From Streptomyces griseus (lineage in GTDB: Bacteria > Actinomycetota > Actinomycetes > Streptomycetales > Streptomycetaceae): a stretch of 64,000 nucleotides of DNA. The notes beneath the pieces are model-generated. The model was not told where the DNA came from, searched no databases, and saw only the letters and a list, made by a program, of their open reading frames with translations. The DNA lies in NCBI RefSeq assembly GCF_001715295.1, contig NZ_MDKB01000004.1, positions 62,001 through 126,000 on the forward strand, written 5' to 3'. Below are positions 50,883 through 60,122 of the stretch, one piece after another (within the stretch, counting starts at the first letter, position 1; every line of letters begins with the position of its first letter). The position numbers and the translations under genes were made by a program.

Positions 50883-52316
50883 TCAGGCCGTGCGGCGCAG
50901 CAGGGCCAGGTACATCGCGTCCGTGCCGTGCAGGTGCGGCCACAGCTGGATGTCGGGCCCGTCGCCCAGGGCGGGCACTCCGGGGAGCAGCGGGCGGGCG
51001 TCGACCCACTCCGCCTCCGCGGGCGCTCCCCCGCGCCCCTTCAGCACGTCCTCGACGACGACCCGGGTCTCCGCGAGATGGGGCGAACAGGTGGCGTAGC
51101 CGACCACCCCGCCGATCCGTACGGCCTTCAACGCCTCGCGGAGCAGGCCGCGTTGCAGAGGGGCGAAGCCCTCCAGGTCTTCGGGTCGGCGCCGCCAGCG
51201 GGACTCGGGCCGCCGGCGCAGCGCGCCGAGGCCCGAGCAGGGCACGTCCATCAGGACCCGGTCGAAGGAGCCGGGCTGCCACGGCGGCCGGGTGCCGTCC
51301 GCGGTGATCACCTGGTACGGGCCGGGGTTGCCGGCCAGGGCGCGCTCGACGAGCCGGGCCCGGTGCGGCTGCTTCTCGGCGGCGAGGAGGGTCGCGCCGC
51401 GTCCGGCGGCGAGGGCGGCGAGCAGTGCGGCCTTGCCGCCCGGTCCGGCGCAGCCGTCGAGCCAGCGGGTGTCGCGGCCGTCGACGGGCGCGGCCGCGAG
51501 GGCGGCGGCGACGAGCTGACTGCCCTCGTCCTGCACCCCGGCCCTGCCGTCCCGGACGGCGGCCAGGGCTCCGGGCTCGCCGCCCTCGGCCATCCGCACG
51601 GCGTAGGGCGACCAGCGGCCCGGCAGGCCGCTCTCCTCGCCGAGGGCGTCCAGCAGCTCCTCGGTGGTGGAGCGGCCGGGGCGGGCGACCAGCGTCACCT
51701 CGGGCCGTTCGTTGTCGGCCTCCAGCAGGTCCTCGATGCCGGCGCGGCCGCCGCCGAGGGCGTCCCAGAGGGCCGAGACGACCCACCGCGGGTGGGAGTG
51801 GACGAGGGAGAGGTGTTCCTCGGCGTCCTCGTCGTAGGGCGGGGCGACGCGCTCCAGCCAGCTGTCCAGGTCGTGGGCGGCGACCTTGCGCAGCACCGCG
51901 TTGACGAACTTGGCACGGCCCTCGCCGAGGACGACGCGGGCCAGCTCCACGCTGGCGGAGACGGCCGCGTGGGTGGGGATGCGGGTGCCGAGCAGCTGGT
52001 GCACGCCCATGTTCAGCACGTCGAGCACGGGCGGGTCGACCTCGCGCAGCGGCCGGTCGATGCAGGAGGCGACGATGGCGTCGTAGGTGCCCTGGCGGCG
52101 CAGGGTCCCGTAGACCAGCTCGGTCGCCAGTGCCGCGTCCCGGCCGTCGAAGTCCCCCTTCGCGCGTGCCTTCTTCAGCAGCGGCGGCAGGACGAGGTTG
52201 GCGTAGGCGTCCCGTTCGTCGACCGCCCTGAGGGCCTCGAAGGCGAGGAACCGGACGGGGTCCTTCTGCGGGCGGCGGTGCTGCTTGGCGGGACGGCGGC
52301 GCTGCTGGTCGTTCAC
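50883..52316 (-). CDS. rsmB: 16S rRNA (cytosine-967-C5) methyltransferase
   Basis: This 477-residue enzyme methylates C967 of 16S rRNA. An NusB-like N-terminal domain (~15-150) precedes the Rossmann methylase: SAM motif LDGCAGPGGKAALLA, the motif IV Cys in DVPCSGLG and the motif VI Cys in YATCSPH. GTG 52316 is preferred; further upstream lies in the gap after fmt. It follows fmt by about 100 bases, as in other actinomycetes. Confidence 0.95.
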   Translation of the reverse strand: MNDQQRRRPAKQHRRPQKDPVRFLAFEALRAVDERDAYANLVLPPLLKKARAKGDFDGRDAALATELVYGTLRRQGTYDAIVASCIDRPLREVDPPVLDVLNMGVHQLLGTRIPTHAAVSASVELARVVLGEGRAKFVNAVLRKVAAHDLDSWLERVAPPYDEDAEEHLSLVHSHPRWVVSALWDALGGGRAGIEDLLEADNERPEVTLVARPGRSTTEELLDALGEESGLPGRWSPYAVRMAEGGEPGALAAVRDGRAGVQDEGSQLVAAALAAAPVDGRDTRWLDGCAGPGGKAALLAALAAGRGATLLAAEKQPHRARLVERALAGNPGPYQVITADGTRPPWQPGSFDRVLMDVPCSGLGALRRRPESRWRRRPEDLEGFAPLQRGLLREALKAVRIGGVVGYATCSPHLAETRVVVEDVLKGRGGAPAEAEWVDARPLLPGVPALGDGPDIQLWPHLHGTDAMYLALLRRTA

Positions 52317-52398
52317 GTGAAAGGTGCTCCGCTGATGGTGAGAGGGCGAACCTCTCCAGCGTACGTCGGCGAAGCGGGCGTCCCGTGCCGGCCGCCCG

Positions 52399-52416
52399 GC
52401 CGTCCCCGGGGACGGC
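52399..52416 (-). terminator. Hairpin directly after fmt
   Basis: GCCGTCC-CCGG-GGACGGC is a perfect 7-base stem abutting the fmt stop at 52417. It may end or attenuate the transcript before rsmB. Confidence 0.45.
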
Positions 52417-53346
52417 TCAGCCCAGCACCTCACCGGGGGCGATGCGGACACCACGGGCCCAGTCGGCGGCCCGCATCGGCTTCTTGCCCTGCGGCTGGAC
52501 CCAGAGGAGTTCCACGGCGTGCGAGCCGGTGCCCACGTGCACGTGGTTCTTCCCGGCGGACAGTTCGCCCGGCGCCAGATCCGTACGGTCGACGACGGGT
52601 GCGGCCTGGACCAGCTTGAGGCGCTCCCCGCGGAACACGGTCCACGCCCCGGGTGCGGGGGTGCAGCCGCGCACCACGCGGTCGACCCGCAGCGCGGGCT
52701 CCGCCCACCGCACCTGGGCGTCCTCGACGGTGATCTTGGGGGCGAGGGTGACGCCCTCGGCGGGCTGCGGGACGGCGTGCAGGGTGCCGTCCTCGATGCC
52801 GTCCATGGTGGCGGCGAGCAGCCCGGCGCCGGCGAAGGCCAGCCGCGTGAGCAGGTCGCCGCTGGTGTCGGTGGGCCGCACCTCCTCCGTCAGGACGCCG
52901 TAGACCGGGCCGGAGTCCAGGCCCTCCTCGATGAGGAAGGTCGAGGCACCGGTGACCTCGTCCCCGGCCATCACCGCGTGCTGGACGGGGGCGGCGCCGC
53001 GCCAGGCGGGCAGCAGGGAGAAGTGCAGGTTGACCCAGCCCCGGCGGGGTACGTCGAGCGCGACCTTGGGCAGCAGCGCGCCGTAGGCGACGACGGGGCA
53101 GCAGTCCGGCCCGATCTCGCGCAGCCGGGCCAGGAACCCCTCGTCCCGCGGCCTCGCCGGCTTCAGCACCTCGATGCCCGCCTCCTCGGCACGCTCGGCC
53201 ACCGGGCTGGCGACCAGCCTGCGCCCTCGCCCGGCCGGGGCGTCGGGACGGGTCACCACGGCTGCCACCTCATGGCGGCCGGAGGCGATCAGGGCGTCCA
53301 GGGCGGGGACGGCGACCTCGGGGGTGCCTGCGAAGACGAGCTTCAT
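52417..53346 (-). CDS. fmt: Methionyl-tRNA formyltransferase
   Basis: This 309-residue enzyme formylates initiator Met-tRNA with 10-formyltetrahydrofolate. Features: N-terminal MKLVFAGTPEVAVPALDALI, the catalytic block NLHFSLLPAWRGAAPVQHAV, the formate-handling region FLIEEGLDSGPVY and a C-terminal OB-like domain. ATG 53346 gives the standard start and length. It is the first gene of the fmt-rsmB pair. Confidence 0.96.
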   Translation of the reverse strand: MKLVFAGTPEVAVPALDALIASGRHEVAAVVTRPDAPAGRGRRLVASPVAERAEEAGIEVLKPARPRDEGFLARLREIGPDCCPVVAYGALLPKVALDVPRRGWVNLHFSLLPAWRGAAPVQHAVMAGDEVTGASTFLIEEGLDSGPVYGVLTEEVRPTDTSGDLLTRLAFAGAGLLAATMDGIEDGTLHAVPQPAEGVTLAPKITVEDAQVRWAEPALRVDRVVRGCTPAPGAWTVFRGERLKLVQAAPVVDRTDLAPGELSAGKNHVHVGTGSHAVELLWVQPQGKKPMRAADWARGVRIAPGEVLG

Positions 53347-53832
53347 GGGTGGCGGACTGCCTCTCGGGCCGGAACGTACGTGTCGAGCAGCACACCAGTG
53401 TAGAGGCTGTCCCGCACCTCCCTGCGGGCCCGCGACGACGGCTACGGCTCCTCGCCGCGCTCCCGGCACGCCCGCACCCGTGCGGCACCCGGACACCCGT
53501 GCGGTGAGAGGCCGCGTCCGACGCCGCGCGCCGGCCACCGGGGAGCGCGGAACAGCCCTCGGGCCTCTCCTCGAGGCGCTCGTCGGGACGGTGCCGGGCC
53601 CGCGCCCCCGACGCCGCGGCATCCGGGCTGATCAGGACAAACGGTTCCTCTGGTGCCGACGGGAGCCGGCCCCCGGGGGCGTGCGCACGTCCGCGCGCCC
53701 CGCACATCGACACATACGCCCCGACAGCGTGACCACTTCGGCGGGTGAGGCGTTGGTCAAGTGAGATTGACCGAAGTGGGCCGCCGCCGTGCGGTCCCGA
53801 TCCCTTTCAACGCCGGTTCGAGAGGCTTCTTC
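53347..53832. other. Gap with dispersed repeat copy A
   Basis: This 486-base gap lies between fmt and the divergent gene at 53833. It holds repeat copy A (53403-53560). The right end (53740-53790, with TTGGTCAAGTGAGATTGACC) is AT-richer and is the probable promoter of the gene at 53833. No further gene is supported. Confidence 0.5.
53403..53560 (+). repeat. Dispersed intergenic repeat, copy A
   Basis: This ~158-base element starts GAGGCTGTCCCGCAC and ends GCGCGGAACAGCCCTC, so its termini are inverted repeats of each other. The interior contains GGCTACGG followed by CTCGCCGCG, shared with copies B and C. No reading frame is conserved between copies, so it is non-coding. Confidence 0.65.
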
Positions 53833-54366
53833 ATGGCCGACCACGCAACCCACGACGCCCAAGCGCGTGCCAGCCTGCACCTGTTGGTGCGGGACATCGA
53901 GCGGGTCCGGCGGCAGGTGGACGCGCTGCGCACCCTCACCGCGCAGCTGGGCAACGTCTACCGTCCGCGCCGCTCCGGGCCTTCCGCCGGCTTCGTCGTC
54001 TACGGCAGGGCGCCGGCCCCCACGGTCCGGCTGGCGCAGGAACTCCGGGACAGCGTCGAGACGCTGGTCACCGCGGCGGTGGATTTCGACCGCTCGCTGG
54101 GATTCTCGTGGGACGCCGTGGGCTCGGCCCTCGGGGTCACCAAGCAGGCGGTGCACCGCCGTTACGGCGCCCGGCGCACCACCCCGCAGCCGGGAACGGC
54201 CGACGCCACCGGCGAGACGGCGGCCCGCCCGCCGGCCGCACCCGCCTCCCCCGCGCCGACCGTGCCCGCGGCCCGCTCCATGCCTCCGCAGCCGTCGGCG
54301 GACCGCCCCGCCCAGGCCCGCGAGGAGCTGCGCCCCAGCGCCTTCCCCGGCCCGCGCAACGGCTGA
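53833..54366 (+). CDS. Hypothetical protein with C-terminal HTH-like segment
   Basis: This 177-residue protein has helical regions at ~10-45 (ASLHLLVRDIERVRRQVDAL) and ~65-90, then FSWDAVGSALGVTKQAVHRR, a good helix-turn-helix. A disordered Pro/Ala tail follows. Proteins of this type lie between fmt and priA in streptomycetes; role unknown, DNA binding likely. ATG 53833 is used (MADHATH); an in-frame upstream start at 53761 is less likely. Confidence 0.72.
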   Translation: MADHATHDAQARASLHLLVRDIERVRRQVDALRTLTAQLGNVYRPRRSGPSAGFVVYGRAPAPTVRLAQELRDSVETLVTAAVDFDRSLGFSWDAVGSALGVTKQAVHRRYGARRTTPQPGTADATGETAARPPAAPASPAPTVPAARSMPPQPSADRPAQAREELRPSAFPGPRNG

Positions 54367-54400
54367 CCTGCTGCACCGGCCCTGCGCGGGCGCATGCGGT

Positions 54401-54426
54401 CCGGGCCGCCGGTCCCGGCGGCCCGG
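54401..54426. terminator. Hairpin between convergent HTH protein and priA genes
   Basis: CCGGGCCGCC-GGTCCC-GGCGGCCCGG is a perfect 10-base stem between the two stops. Confidence 0.7.
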
Positions 54427-54453
54427 GCGGCGGCAGCCGAGGTCCGGGACCCG

Positions 54454-56598
54454 TCAGCCGATGTCCGGTGGATCGATCCTGATCCGCACCGGCTCGCCGG
54501 TCCCCCGCGCCGTCCGCGCCGCCTGCGCCGTCTTCAGGGCGGCGGCGAGCGCCGCGCCGCGACCCGGCGGCACCCTGACCAGGGCCCGGTCCCAGGTCTC
54601 CCCCGGCGGGGGGTCCCCCGGGCGCCTGGGTCTGCCCGCCACCGCTCCCCCTACCGGGACGGGTCCGAGTACCTCCGCCTCGGGCGGCAGCCCGGCGGCG
54701 GCGAGATACGCGGCGACCGCCTCCGGCGGCCCCGTCACCGAGGCCATCCGGGACACCGGGGGGAAGCCGAGCTCGGCCCGTTCCGCCAGCTCGCGCCGGG
54801 CATGGCCCACCGGGTCCCAGCGCACCAGCGCCTGGACGGGACGCAGTGTCGGCTCGGCCACGACCACGACCGTGCCGCCCTCCGGCTGCCCGCGCACCAG
54901 TGCCGCCGCCGCCGTCCAGCGCCGCAGCGCCTCCTCGCCCGCCCGCAGGTCGGGCCGGCCCACCATCGCCCAGCCGTCCAGCAGCAGCGCGGCCGCGTAG
55001 CCCCCCTCGGCGACGGGCTCCGCCCCGGGGGTGCTGACCACCAGTGCGGGCTGGTCCGGTACGGAATCGAGCACGTGGTCCCGGCCGGAGGTACGCACCG
55101 GGACGGCGGGGAACGCCCTCCCCAGCTCCTCGGCGGTCCGGCGCGCGCCCACGACCCGCGCGCGCAGCCGCCGTCCGCCGCAGGCGAGGCAGTGCCAGGC
55201 GGTCTCGGCCCGCCCGCACCACGCGCAGTCGAGGTCCTGCTGGTCCGGGGCCTGCAGGGGGCCCGCGCAGTGCCGGCACCGGGCGGGCTCGCGGCACCGC
55301 TCGCAGGACAGCCGGGGCGCGTACCCACGGCGTGGCACCTGGACCAGGACCGGGCCGGCGCGCAGCCCGTCCCGCACGGTCTGCCAGGCCAGGCTGGGCA
55401 GCCGCGCCGAGCGGGCCGCGCCGTCCCGGGCGAGCTCGCTGTCACCCACCGTGCGCACCAGGGGCGCCGCGGCGCGCAGCTGCTCGCGATCGGCCCGCAG
55501 GGGCAGCGCCCAGCCGCTCTCGACCAGCTGGGCCGCCTCCACCGTGCAGCTCGTCCCGCCGAGCAGGAAGGCGCACCGGCCGTGGGCCGCGCGCAGCTCC
55601 AGCACCTCGCGGACGTGCGGGAACGGAGCGTTGTCGTCGCTGTGGCTGGAGTCCCCGTCGTCCCAGACGGCCACCAGACCCGGATCGGCGACGGGCGCGA
55701 ACATCGCCGCCCTGGTGCCGACCACCGCCCGCACGGAACCACGGCGAACGGCGAGCCACTGCCGGTAACGCTTCTCGGGCCCGGATTCGGCGGTCAGCAG
55801 GGCGTGGTGGCCGGAGCCGACGAGCGCGGTGAGCGCGGCGTCGACCCTCGCCGCGCTGCGCCCGTCCGGCAGGACGACGAGGGCGCCCCGCCCGGAGGCC
55901 AGGGTCGCGACGACGGCCGCCGCCAGTTCGGCGGGCCAGTGCGGTCCGGGCAGCGCCGTCCAGACGGCTCTGGGCGCACCACCCTCGGCGAGCGCCTTCA
56001 GGAAGGCCGGCCCCTGGGCGTACCGCTCCCACGTCCCGGCCGGCGGGGCTGCGGGCGGCGGCAGGGGCGCGGGGGACGGCTTGGACTCGGCCCGGCCGTT
56101 CCTGGGCGGCACGGCGAGCTGCAGGACGTCGGCGAGGCTGCCCGCGTAGCGGTCGGCGACGGCACGGGACAGCGCGAGCAGTTCGGGCCCGAGCACCGGC
56201 TCGGGTGAGACGACGTAGGCGAGGGCCGCCAGGGCGCCCTGGTAGTCCGAATCGGCCCGGCGCTCGATGAGGAACCCGTCGATCAGCCCGCCGCCCTCGC
56301 GCCGGCCGCCACGGACCTGCCGTCCCCCCGCGCCGAACCGCACCCGCACCCGCACGCCCGGCTGCGCCTGGGCGTCGAGCTCCTCGGGGACCGCGTAGTC
56401 GAAGTACTGATCGAGGTGGAGTGCGCCCTTGTTGACCAGGACCCGGGCGACGGGCAGCTCCGGAGCCAGTGCGGCGCCCCGCCAGGTCCGGGGCTTGGCG
56501 CGCGGCACCTTGGCCCTGCGCACGGTCTCCCGGATGAGCGCAAGCTGCTCCGGAGCCCCTGCCCCGGGCTCGTCGTGCCGCTCGTCGTCGCCGCTCAC
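54454..56598 (-). CDS. priA: Primosomal protein N' with degenerate helicase motifs
   Basis: This 714-residue protein matches PriA: N-terminal 3'-DNA-binding domain (ARVLVNKGALHLDQYFDYAV), wing and helicase-like regions. The zinc cluster has Cys pairs CERC, CRHC, CAWC and CLAC. The Walker A segment that reads GVTGSGKTE in E. coli is ALPGPHWPAE here, and the DEEH box is WDDGD. ATPase activity is therefore lost, as is usual in actinobacteria. It probably acts only in replication-restart assembly. The GTG start at 56598 gives the shortest conserved N-terminus. Confidence 0.9.
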   Translation of the reverse strand: MSGDDERHDEPGAGAPEQLALIRETVRRAKVPRAKPRTWRGAALAPELPVARVLVNKGALHLDQYFDYAVPEELDAQAQPGVRVRVRFGAGGRQVRGGRREGGGLIDGFLIERRADSDYQGALAALAYVVSPEPVLGPELLALSRAVADRYAGSLADVLQLAVPPRNGRAESKPSPAPLPPPAAPPAGTWERYAQGPAFLKALAEGGAPRAVWTALPGPHWPAELAAAVVATLASGRGALVVLPDGRSAARVDAALTALVGSGHHALLTAESGPEKRYRQWLAVRRGSVRAVVGTRAAMFAPVADPGLVAVWDDGDSSHSDDNAPFPHVREVLELRAAHGRCAFLLGGTSCTVEAAQLVESGWALPLRADREQLRAAAPLVRTVGDSELARDGAARSARLPSLAWQTVRDGLRAGPVLVQVPRRGYAPRLSCERCREPARCRHCAGPLQAPDQQDLDCAWCGRAETAWHCLACGGRRLRARVVGARRTAEELGRAFPAVPVRTSGRDHVLDSVPDQPALVVSTPGAEPVAEGGYAAALLLDGWAMVGRPDLRAGEEALRRWTAAAALVRGQPEGGTVVVVAEPTLRPVQALVRWDPVGHARRELAERAELGFPPVSRMASVTGPPEAVAAYLAAAGLPPEAEVLGPVPVGGAVAGRPRRPGDPPPGETWDRALVRVPPGRGAALAAALKTAQAARTARGTGEPVRIRIDPPDIG

Positions 56599-56678
56599 AG
56601 CCTCATACCTACCAGACGGCACCGACAGCGGCGCCGGGCGGCTCCCGGCGGGCCCCCCGGCCGGAGGCCCCGCCCCAC

Positions 56679-56722
56679 GCACCGGGGCCCGGACACCTCG
56701 TGCGGTGTCCGGGCCCCGGTGC
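56679..56722 (-). terminator. Perfect 19-base hairpin upstream of priA
   Basis: Bases 56679-56697 pair without mismatch with 56704-56722 around a 6-base loop. It lies between metK and priA and probably blocks read-through into priA. Confidence 0.7.
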
Positions 56723-56859
56723 GGAGCGAGGGGCGGCCCGGCGATCCCTGGGCCGGCGTACGACTCCCGTACGCGAGCGGCGGTGTGCGTGGCGGGCCAC
56801 ACCGCCGGAAGCGTGCTGGGCCCTGTTCCGAAAGGAGCGTCGTCTGCCCCAAGGGCAGG

Positions 56860-56991
56860 TCCAGGGGCGTCCGGTGCGTGCGATCGCACGGCGGAGGGGC
56901 GTCCCGATATTAGATACACCCGGACGAACCCGACAATGCGGCGCGTGTGCGTACCAGGCGCCGCCGGGCAGACGGGACGTTCGAAACTACG
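56860..56991 (-). repeat. Dispersed intergenic repeat, eroded copy D
   Basis: This stretch next to copy C shares several blocks with it (GCCGTGCGAT, GGACGCC, CTGAGGGC and a related centre) but with many changes and gaps. It is best seen as an older tandem copy. Boundaries are approximate. Confidence 0.35.
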
Positions 56992-57158
56992 CCCTCAGGG
57001 GTTCCCGCACTTCCCGGTGGATCAGCGTGCGGCGTCGGATGCGGTGCATCGCACGGCGGCGGGACGTCCGCATACGGGATGTATGCGGACGTCCCGCCAA
57101 CGCGGCGAGGTGCCGTAGCCGTCTCGCGCGCCCGCCGTGAAGTGCGGGACAGCCCTCA
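56992..57158 (-). repeat. Dispersed intergenic repeat, copy C
   Basis: This element is the inverse orientation of copies A and B. On the minus strand it begins GAGGGCTGTCCCGCAC inside the metK stop codon, continues GGCTACGGCACCTCGCCGCG and ends near GTGCGGGAACCCC. Its centre is the 17-base hairpin at 57058-57098. It lies exactly where metK's transcription end should be. Confidence 0.65.
57058..57098 (-). terminator. Hairpin downstream of metK
   Basis: A perfect 17-base stem (57058-57074 with 57082-57098) and 7-base loop lie 58 bases after the metK stop, in the centre of repeat copy C. It probably ends metK mRNA. Confidence 0.7.
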
Positions 57159-58364
57159 GAGACCTGCGGCGGTGCGCAGCGCGTCCACGCGGTCGGTGCG
57201 CTCCCAGGTGAAGTCGGGGAGCTCACGGCCGAAGTGGCCGTACGCCGCGGTCTGGGCGTAGATCGGACGGAGCAGGTCGAGGTCGCGGATGATCGCGGCC
57301 GGGCGGAGGTCGAAGACCTCGCCGATGGCGTGCTCGATCTTCTCCGTCTCGACCGCGGCGGTGCCGAAGGTCTCGACGAACAGGCCCACCGGCTCGGCCT
57401 TGCCGATCGCGTAGGCGACCTGGACCTCGCAGCGCGTCGCGAGTCCGGCCGCGACGACGTTCTTGGCCACCCAGCGCATCGCGTACGCGGCCGAGCGGTC
57501 GACCTTGGACGGGTCCTTGCCGGAGAAGGCACCACCACCGTGACGGGCCATGCCGCCGTAGGTGTCGATGATGATCTTGCGGCCGGTGAGACCGGCGTCA
57601 CCCATGGGGCCGCCGATCTCGAAGCGTCCGGTCGGGTTGACCAGGAGGCGGTAGCCCTCGGTGTCGAGCTTGATGCCGTCCTCGACGAGCTGGCCGAGGA
57701 CGTGCTCGACGACGAACTCACGGATGTCGGGAGCGAGCAGCGAGTCCAGGTCGATGTCGGAGGCGTGCTGCGAGGAGACGACGACGGTGTCGAGGCGGAC
57801 GGCCTTGTCACTGTCGTACTCGATGGTGACCTGGGTCTTGCCGTCCGGGCGCAGGTACGGGATGGTGCCGTTCTTGCGGACCTCGGACAGCCGGCGCGAG
57901 AGCCGGTGCGCCAGGTAGATCGGGAGCGGCATCAGCTCGGGCGTCTCGTCGCAGGCGTAGCCGAACATCAGCCCCTGGTCGCCGGCGCCCTGCTTGTCGA
58001 GCTCGTCCTCGTCACCCTCGACACGCTGCTCGTACGCCGTGTCGACACCCTGGGCGATGTCCGGGGACTGCGCGCCGATGGAGACCGAAACGCCGCAGGA
58101 AGCGCCGTCGAAGCCCTTCTTGGACGAGTCGTAGCCGATCTCCAGCACCTTGTTGCGCACGAGGTTGGGGATGTCGGCGTAGGCCTTGGTCGTGACCTCA
58201 CCCGCGACATGCACCAGACCGGTGGTGATCAGGGTCTCGACGGCGACGCGGGAGGAGGGGTCCTCACGCAGGAGGGCGTCGAGAATCGTGTCGCTGATCT
58301 GGTCAGCGATCTTGTCGGGGTGACCCTCGGTGACGGACTCCGAGGTGAAGAGACGGCGGGACAC
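57156..58364 (-). CDS. metK: S-adenosylmethionine synthetase
   Basis: This 402-residue enzyme makes SAM from methionine and ATP. Signatures: TSESVTEGHPDKIADQISD (N-terminal ATP-binding His/Asp), GAGDQGLMFGYA and GGGAFSGKDPSKVDRSAAY. SAM feeds the DNA methylases and RsmB in this window as well as secondary metabolism. ATG at 58364. It follows coaBC on the same strand after a 237-base gap with its own promoter; no SAM riboswitch was recognised. Confidence 0.98.
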   Translation of the reverse strand: MSRRLFTSESVTEGHPDKIADQISDTILDALLREDPSSRVAVETLITTGLVHVAGEVTTKAYADIPNLVRNKVLEIGYDSSKKGFDGASCGVSVSIGAQSPDIAQGVDTAYEQRVEGDEDELDKQGAGDQGLMFGYACDETPELMPLPIYLAHRLSRRLSEVRKNGTIPYLRPDGKTQVTIEYDSDKAVRLDTVVVSSQHASDIDLDSLLAPDIREFVVEHVLGQLVEDGIKLDTEGYRLLVNPTGRFEIGGPMGDAGLTGRKIIIDTYGGMARHGGGAFSGKDPSKVDRSAAYAMRWVAKNVVAAGLATRCEVQVAYAIGKAEPVGLFVETFGTAAVETEKIEHAIGEVFDLRPAAIIRDLDLLRPIYAQTAAYGHFGRELPDFTWERTDRVDALRTAAGL

Positions 58365-58601
58365 ATCGCTCCCTGGGGTTGCAGCGGCTGCTGGCTGATC
58401 ATGGGTGGACGTCCGGGAGCTGCGCCCGGAACATTCCGTCGACCAGTTTATCGGTCGCTTCCGGCGGTTGGGCGCCGCGTCTCGCCCCTTGGGAGGCCTG
58501 TGAGCTGCGGCACGGTTGGCTGCGGTACGACAATCCCTCCTCCGGAGTGCGCGGCGGACCGTTCTGGCATTTCTTTCCCGCCGGAGCGGTAATTACGCAA
58601 T

Positions 58602-59804
58602 CTAGCGGAACCGTGCCGCCACGAGGTCCCAAACGGTGTCGGCGAGTACTTCCTTGGGCCCGAACGGCACAGCGGTCTCGCTGCCGTCGGCGCCGAGCAC
58701 GACCGCTTCGTTCTCCTCGGAGCCGAAGGTCTTGCGCTCCCCGACCTCGTTGACGACAAGGAGGTCACAGGCCTTGCGGCGCAGCTTCTCCCGGCCGTTG
58801 GCGAGGACGTCGTCGGTCTCGGCGGCGAAGCCGACGACGATCTGCCCGGGCCGGGCGCGGTCCGCGGCGACCTCGGCGAGGATGTCGGGGTTGCGGACCA
58901 GGGTCAGGGGTGCAGGTTCCTGCCCGTCCTTCTTCTTGATCTTCCCCGTGACGTACCGGGCGGGACGGAAGTCGGCGACGGCCGCCGCCATCACCACCAC
59001 ATCGGCGTCGGCGGCCGCCTTCAGCACGGCCTCCCGCAGCTGCACGGCGCTCCCGGCGCGCAGGACGTCGGCGCCCGCCGGGTCGGGCAGCCCGGTGTTC
59101 GCCTCGATCAGCGTGACCCGGGCGCCGCGGGCGACGGCGGTGCGGGCCAGCGCGTAGCCCTGCTTGCCGGAGGAGCGGTTGCCCAGGTAGCGGACGGGGT
59201 CGAGGGGTTCGCGGGTGCCGCCGGCGCTGATCACCACATGGCGGCCGGCCAGGTCGGGCACGGCGGGTCCGCGGGTCAGGACACGGCGGCAGACCTCGAA
59301 GATCTCCCCCGGATCGGGGAGCCGCCCCTTGCCGGTGTCCACCCCGGTGAGCCGGCCGACGGCGGGTTCGATGACGACGGCGCCGCGGCGGCGCAGCGTG
59401 GCGACGTTCTCCTGGGTGGCGGGGTGCTCCCACATCTCGGTGTGCATCGCCGGCGCGAAGACGACCGGGCAGCGGGCGGTCAGCAGGGTGTTGGTGAGGA
59501 GGTCGTCGGCCAGCCCGTGGGCGGCCTTGGCCAGCATGTCCGCGGTGGCCGGCGCGACGACGACGAGGTCGGCCGACTGGCCGATCCGGACGTGCGGCAC
59601 CTCGTGGACGCTCTCCCAGACCTCGGTCTGGACGGGGTTCCCGGAGAGCGCGGACCAGGTGGCCGCGCCGACGAAGTTCAGCGACGCCTCGGTCGGGACG
59701 ACCCGCACGTCGTGGCCCGACTCGGTCAGCCGGCGCAGCAGCTCGCAGGCCTTGTAGGCGGCGATGCCGCCGCTGACCCCCAGGACGACCTTGGGCTTGT
59801 CCAC
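58602..59804 (-). CDS. coaBC: Phosphopantothenoylcysteine synthetase/decarboxylase
   Basis: This 400-residue bifunctional coenzyme A enzyme has an N-terminal CoaC flavoprotein decarboxylase (LGVSGGIAAYKACELLRRL; active-site His in HEVPHVRI; substrate region APAMHTEMWEHPAT). The C-terminal CoaB synthetase has SAGGTREPLDPVRYLGNRSS and AAVADFRP with the KIKK loop. GTG 59804 lies four to six bases after GGGGAGA, fixing the start. It follows rpoZ on the same strand. Confidence 0.96.
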   Translation of the reverse strand: MDKPKVVLGVSGGIAAYKACELLRRLTESGHDVRVVPTEASLNFVGAATWSALSGNPVQTEVWESVHEVPHVRIGQSADLVVVAPATADMLAKAAHGLADDLLTNTLLTARCPVVFAPAMHTEMWEHPATQENVATLRRRGAVVIEPAVGRLTGVDTGKGRLPDPGEIFEVCRRVLTRGPAVPDLAGRHVVISAGGTREPLDPVRYLGNRSSGKQGYALARTAVARGARVTLIEANTGLPDPAGADVLRAGSAVQLREAVLKAAADADVVVMAAAVADFRPARYVTGKIKKKDGQEPAPLTLVRNPDILAEVAADRARPGQIVVGFAAETDDVLANGREKLRRKACDLLVVNEVGERKTFGSEENEAVVLGADGSETAVPFGPKEVLADTVWDLVAARFR

Positions 59805-59907
59805 TGCGTCTCCCCGCACTCGTGTCTCTGCGCACTCGGCCCCGTACGGCCTCGCGACGTACGGACTCCATGCTGCCTCACCGCGCGGCGCGGGCTCCGG
59901 CGGGTCA

Positions 59908-60071
59908 GAGCCCGTCCGGTGGTCCCCGGCGGCCGCACGAGGCCGGCTACGGCACCTCGCCGCGTTGCCGGAACGCCCGGACACCGCCCGTACGCGGTTG
60001 CGTGCCTCGCCGTGCGCTGCACCGCTCCGAAGCCGCGGGCCGGTCCACCGGGGCTCACCGGACAGCCCTCA
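59908..60071 (+). repeat. Dispersed intergenic repeat, copy B
   Basis: This ~164-base element shares GGCTACGGCACCTCGCCGCG (59945-59964) exactly with copy C. It continues with GCCGTGCG, CTGCACCGC and TCCACCGGGG and ends in GGACAGCCCTCAGG. Its left end (GAGCCCGTCC) is a diverged form of the terminal repeat. Confidence 0.65.
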
Positions 60072-60082
60072 GGTGCCGGGCA

Positions 60083-60122
60083 CACCACAGGCCCGGCGGT
60101 ACGGACCGCCGGGCCTGTGGTG
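60083..60122 (-). terminator. Perfect 18-base hairpin after rpoZ
   Basis: Bases 60083-60100 pair fully with 60105-60122 around the 4-base loop ACGG, 17 bases past the rpoZ stop at 60140. Confidence 0.85.

Noticed and set aside
58365..58601. SAM riboswitch upstream of metK
   Set aside because: The region has a small hairpin only; none of the conserved SAM aptamer elements could be recognised by eye.
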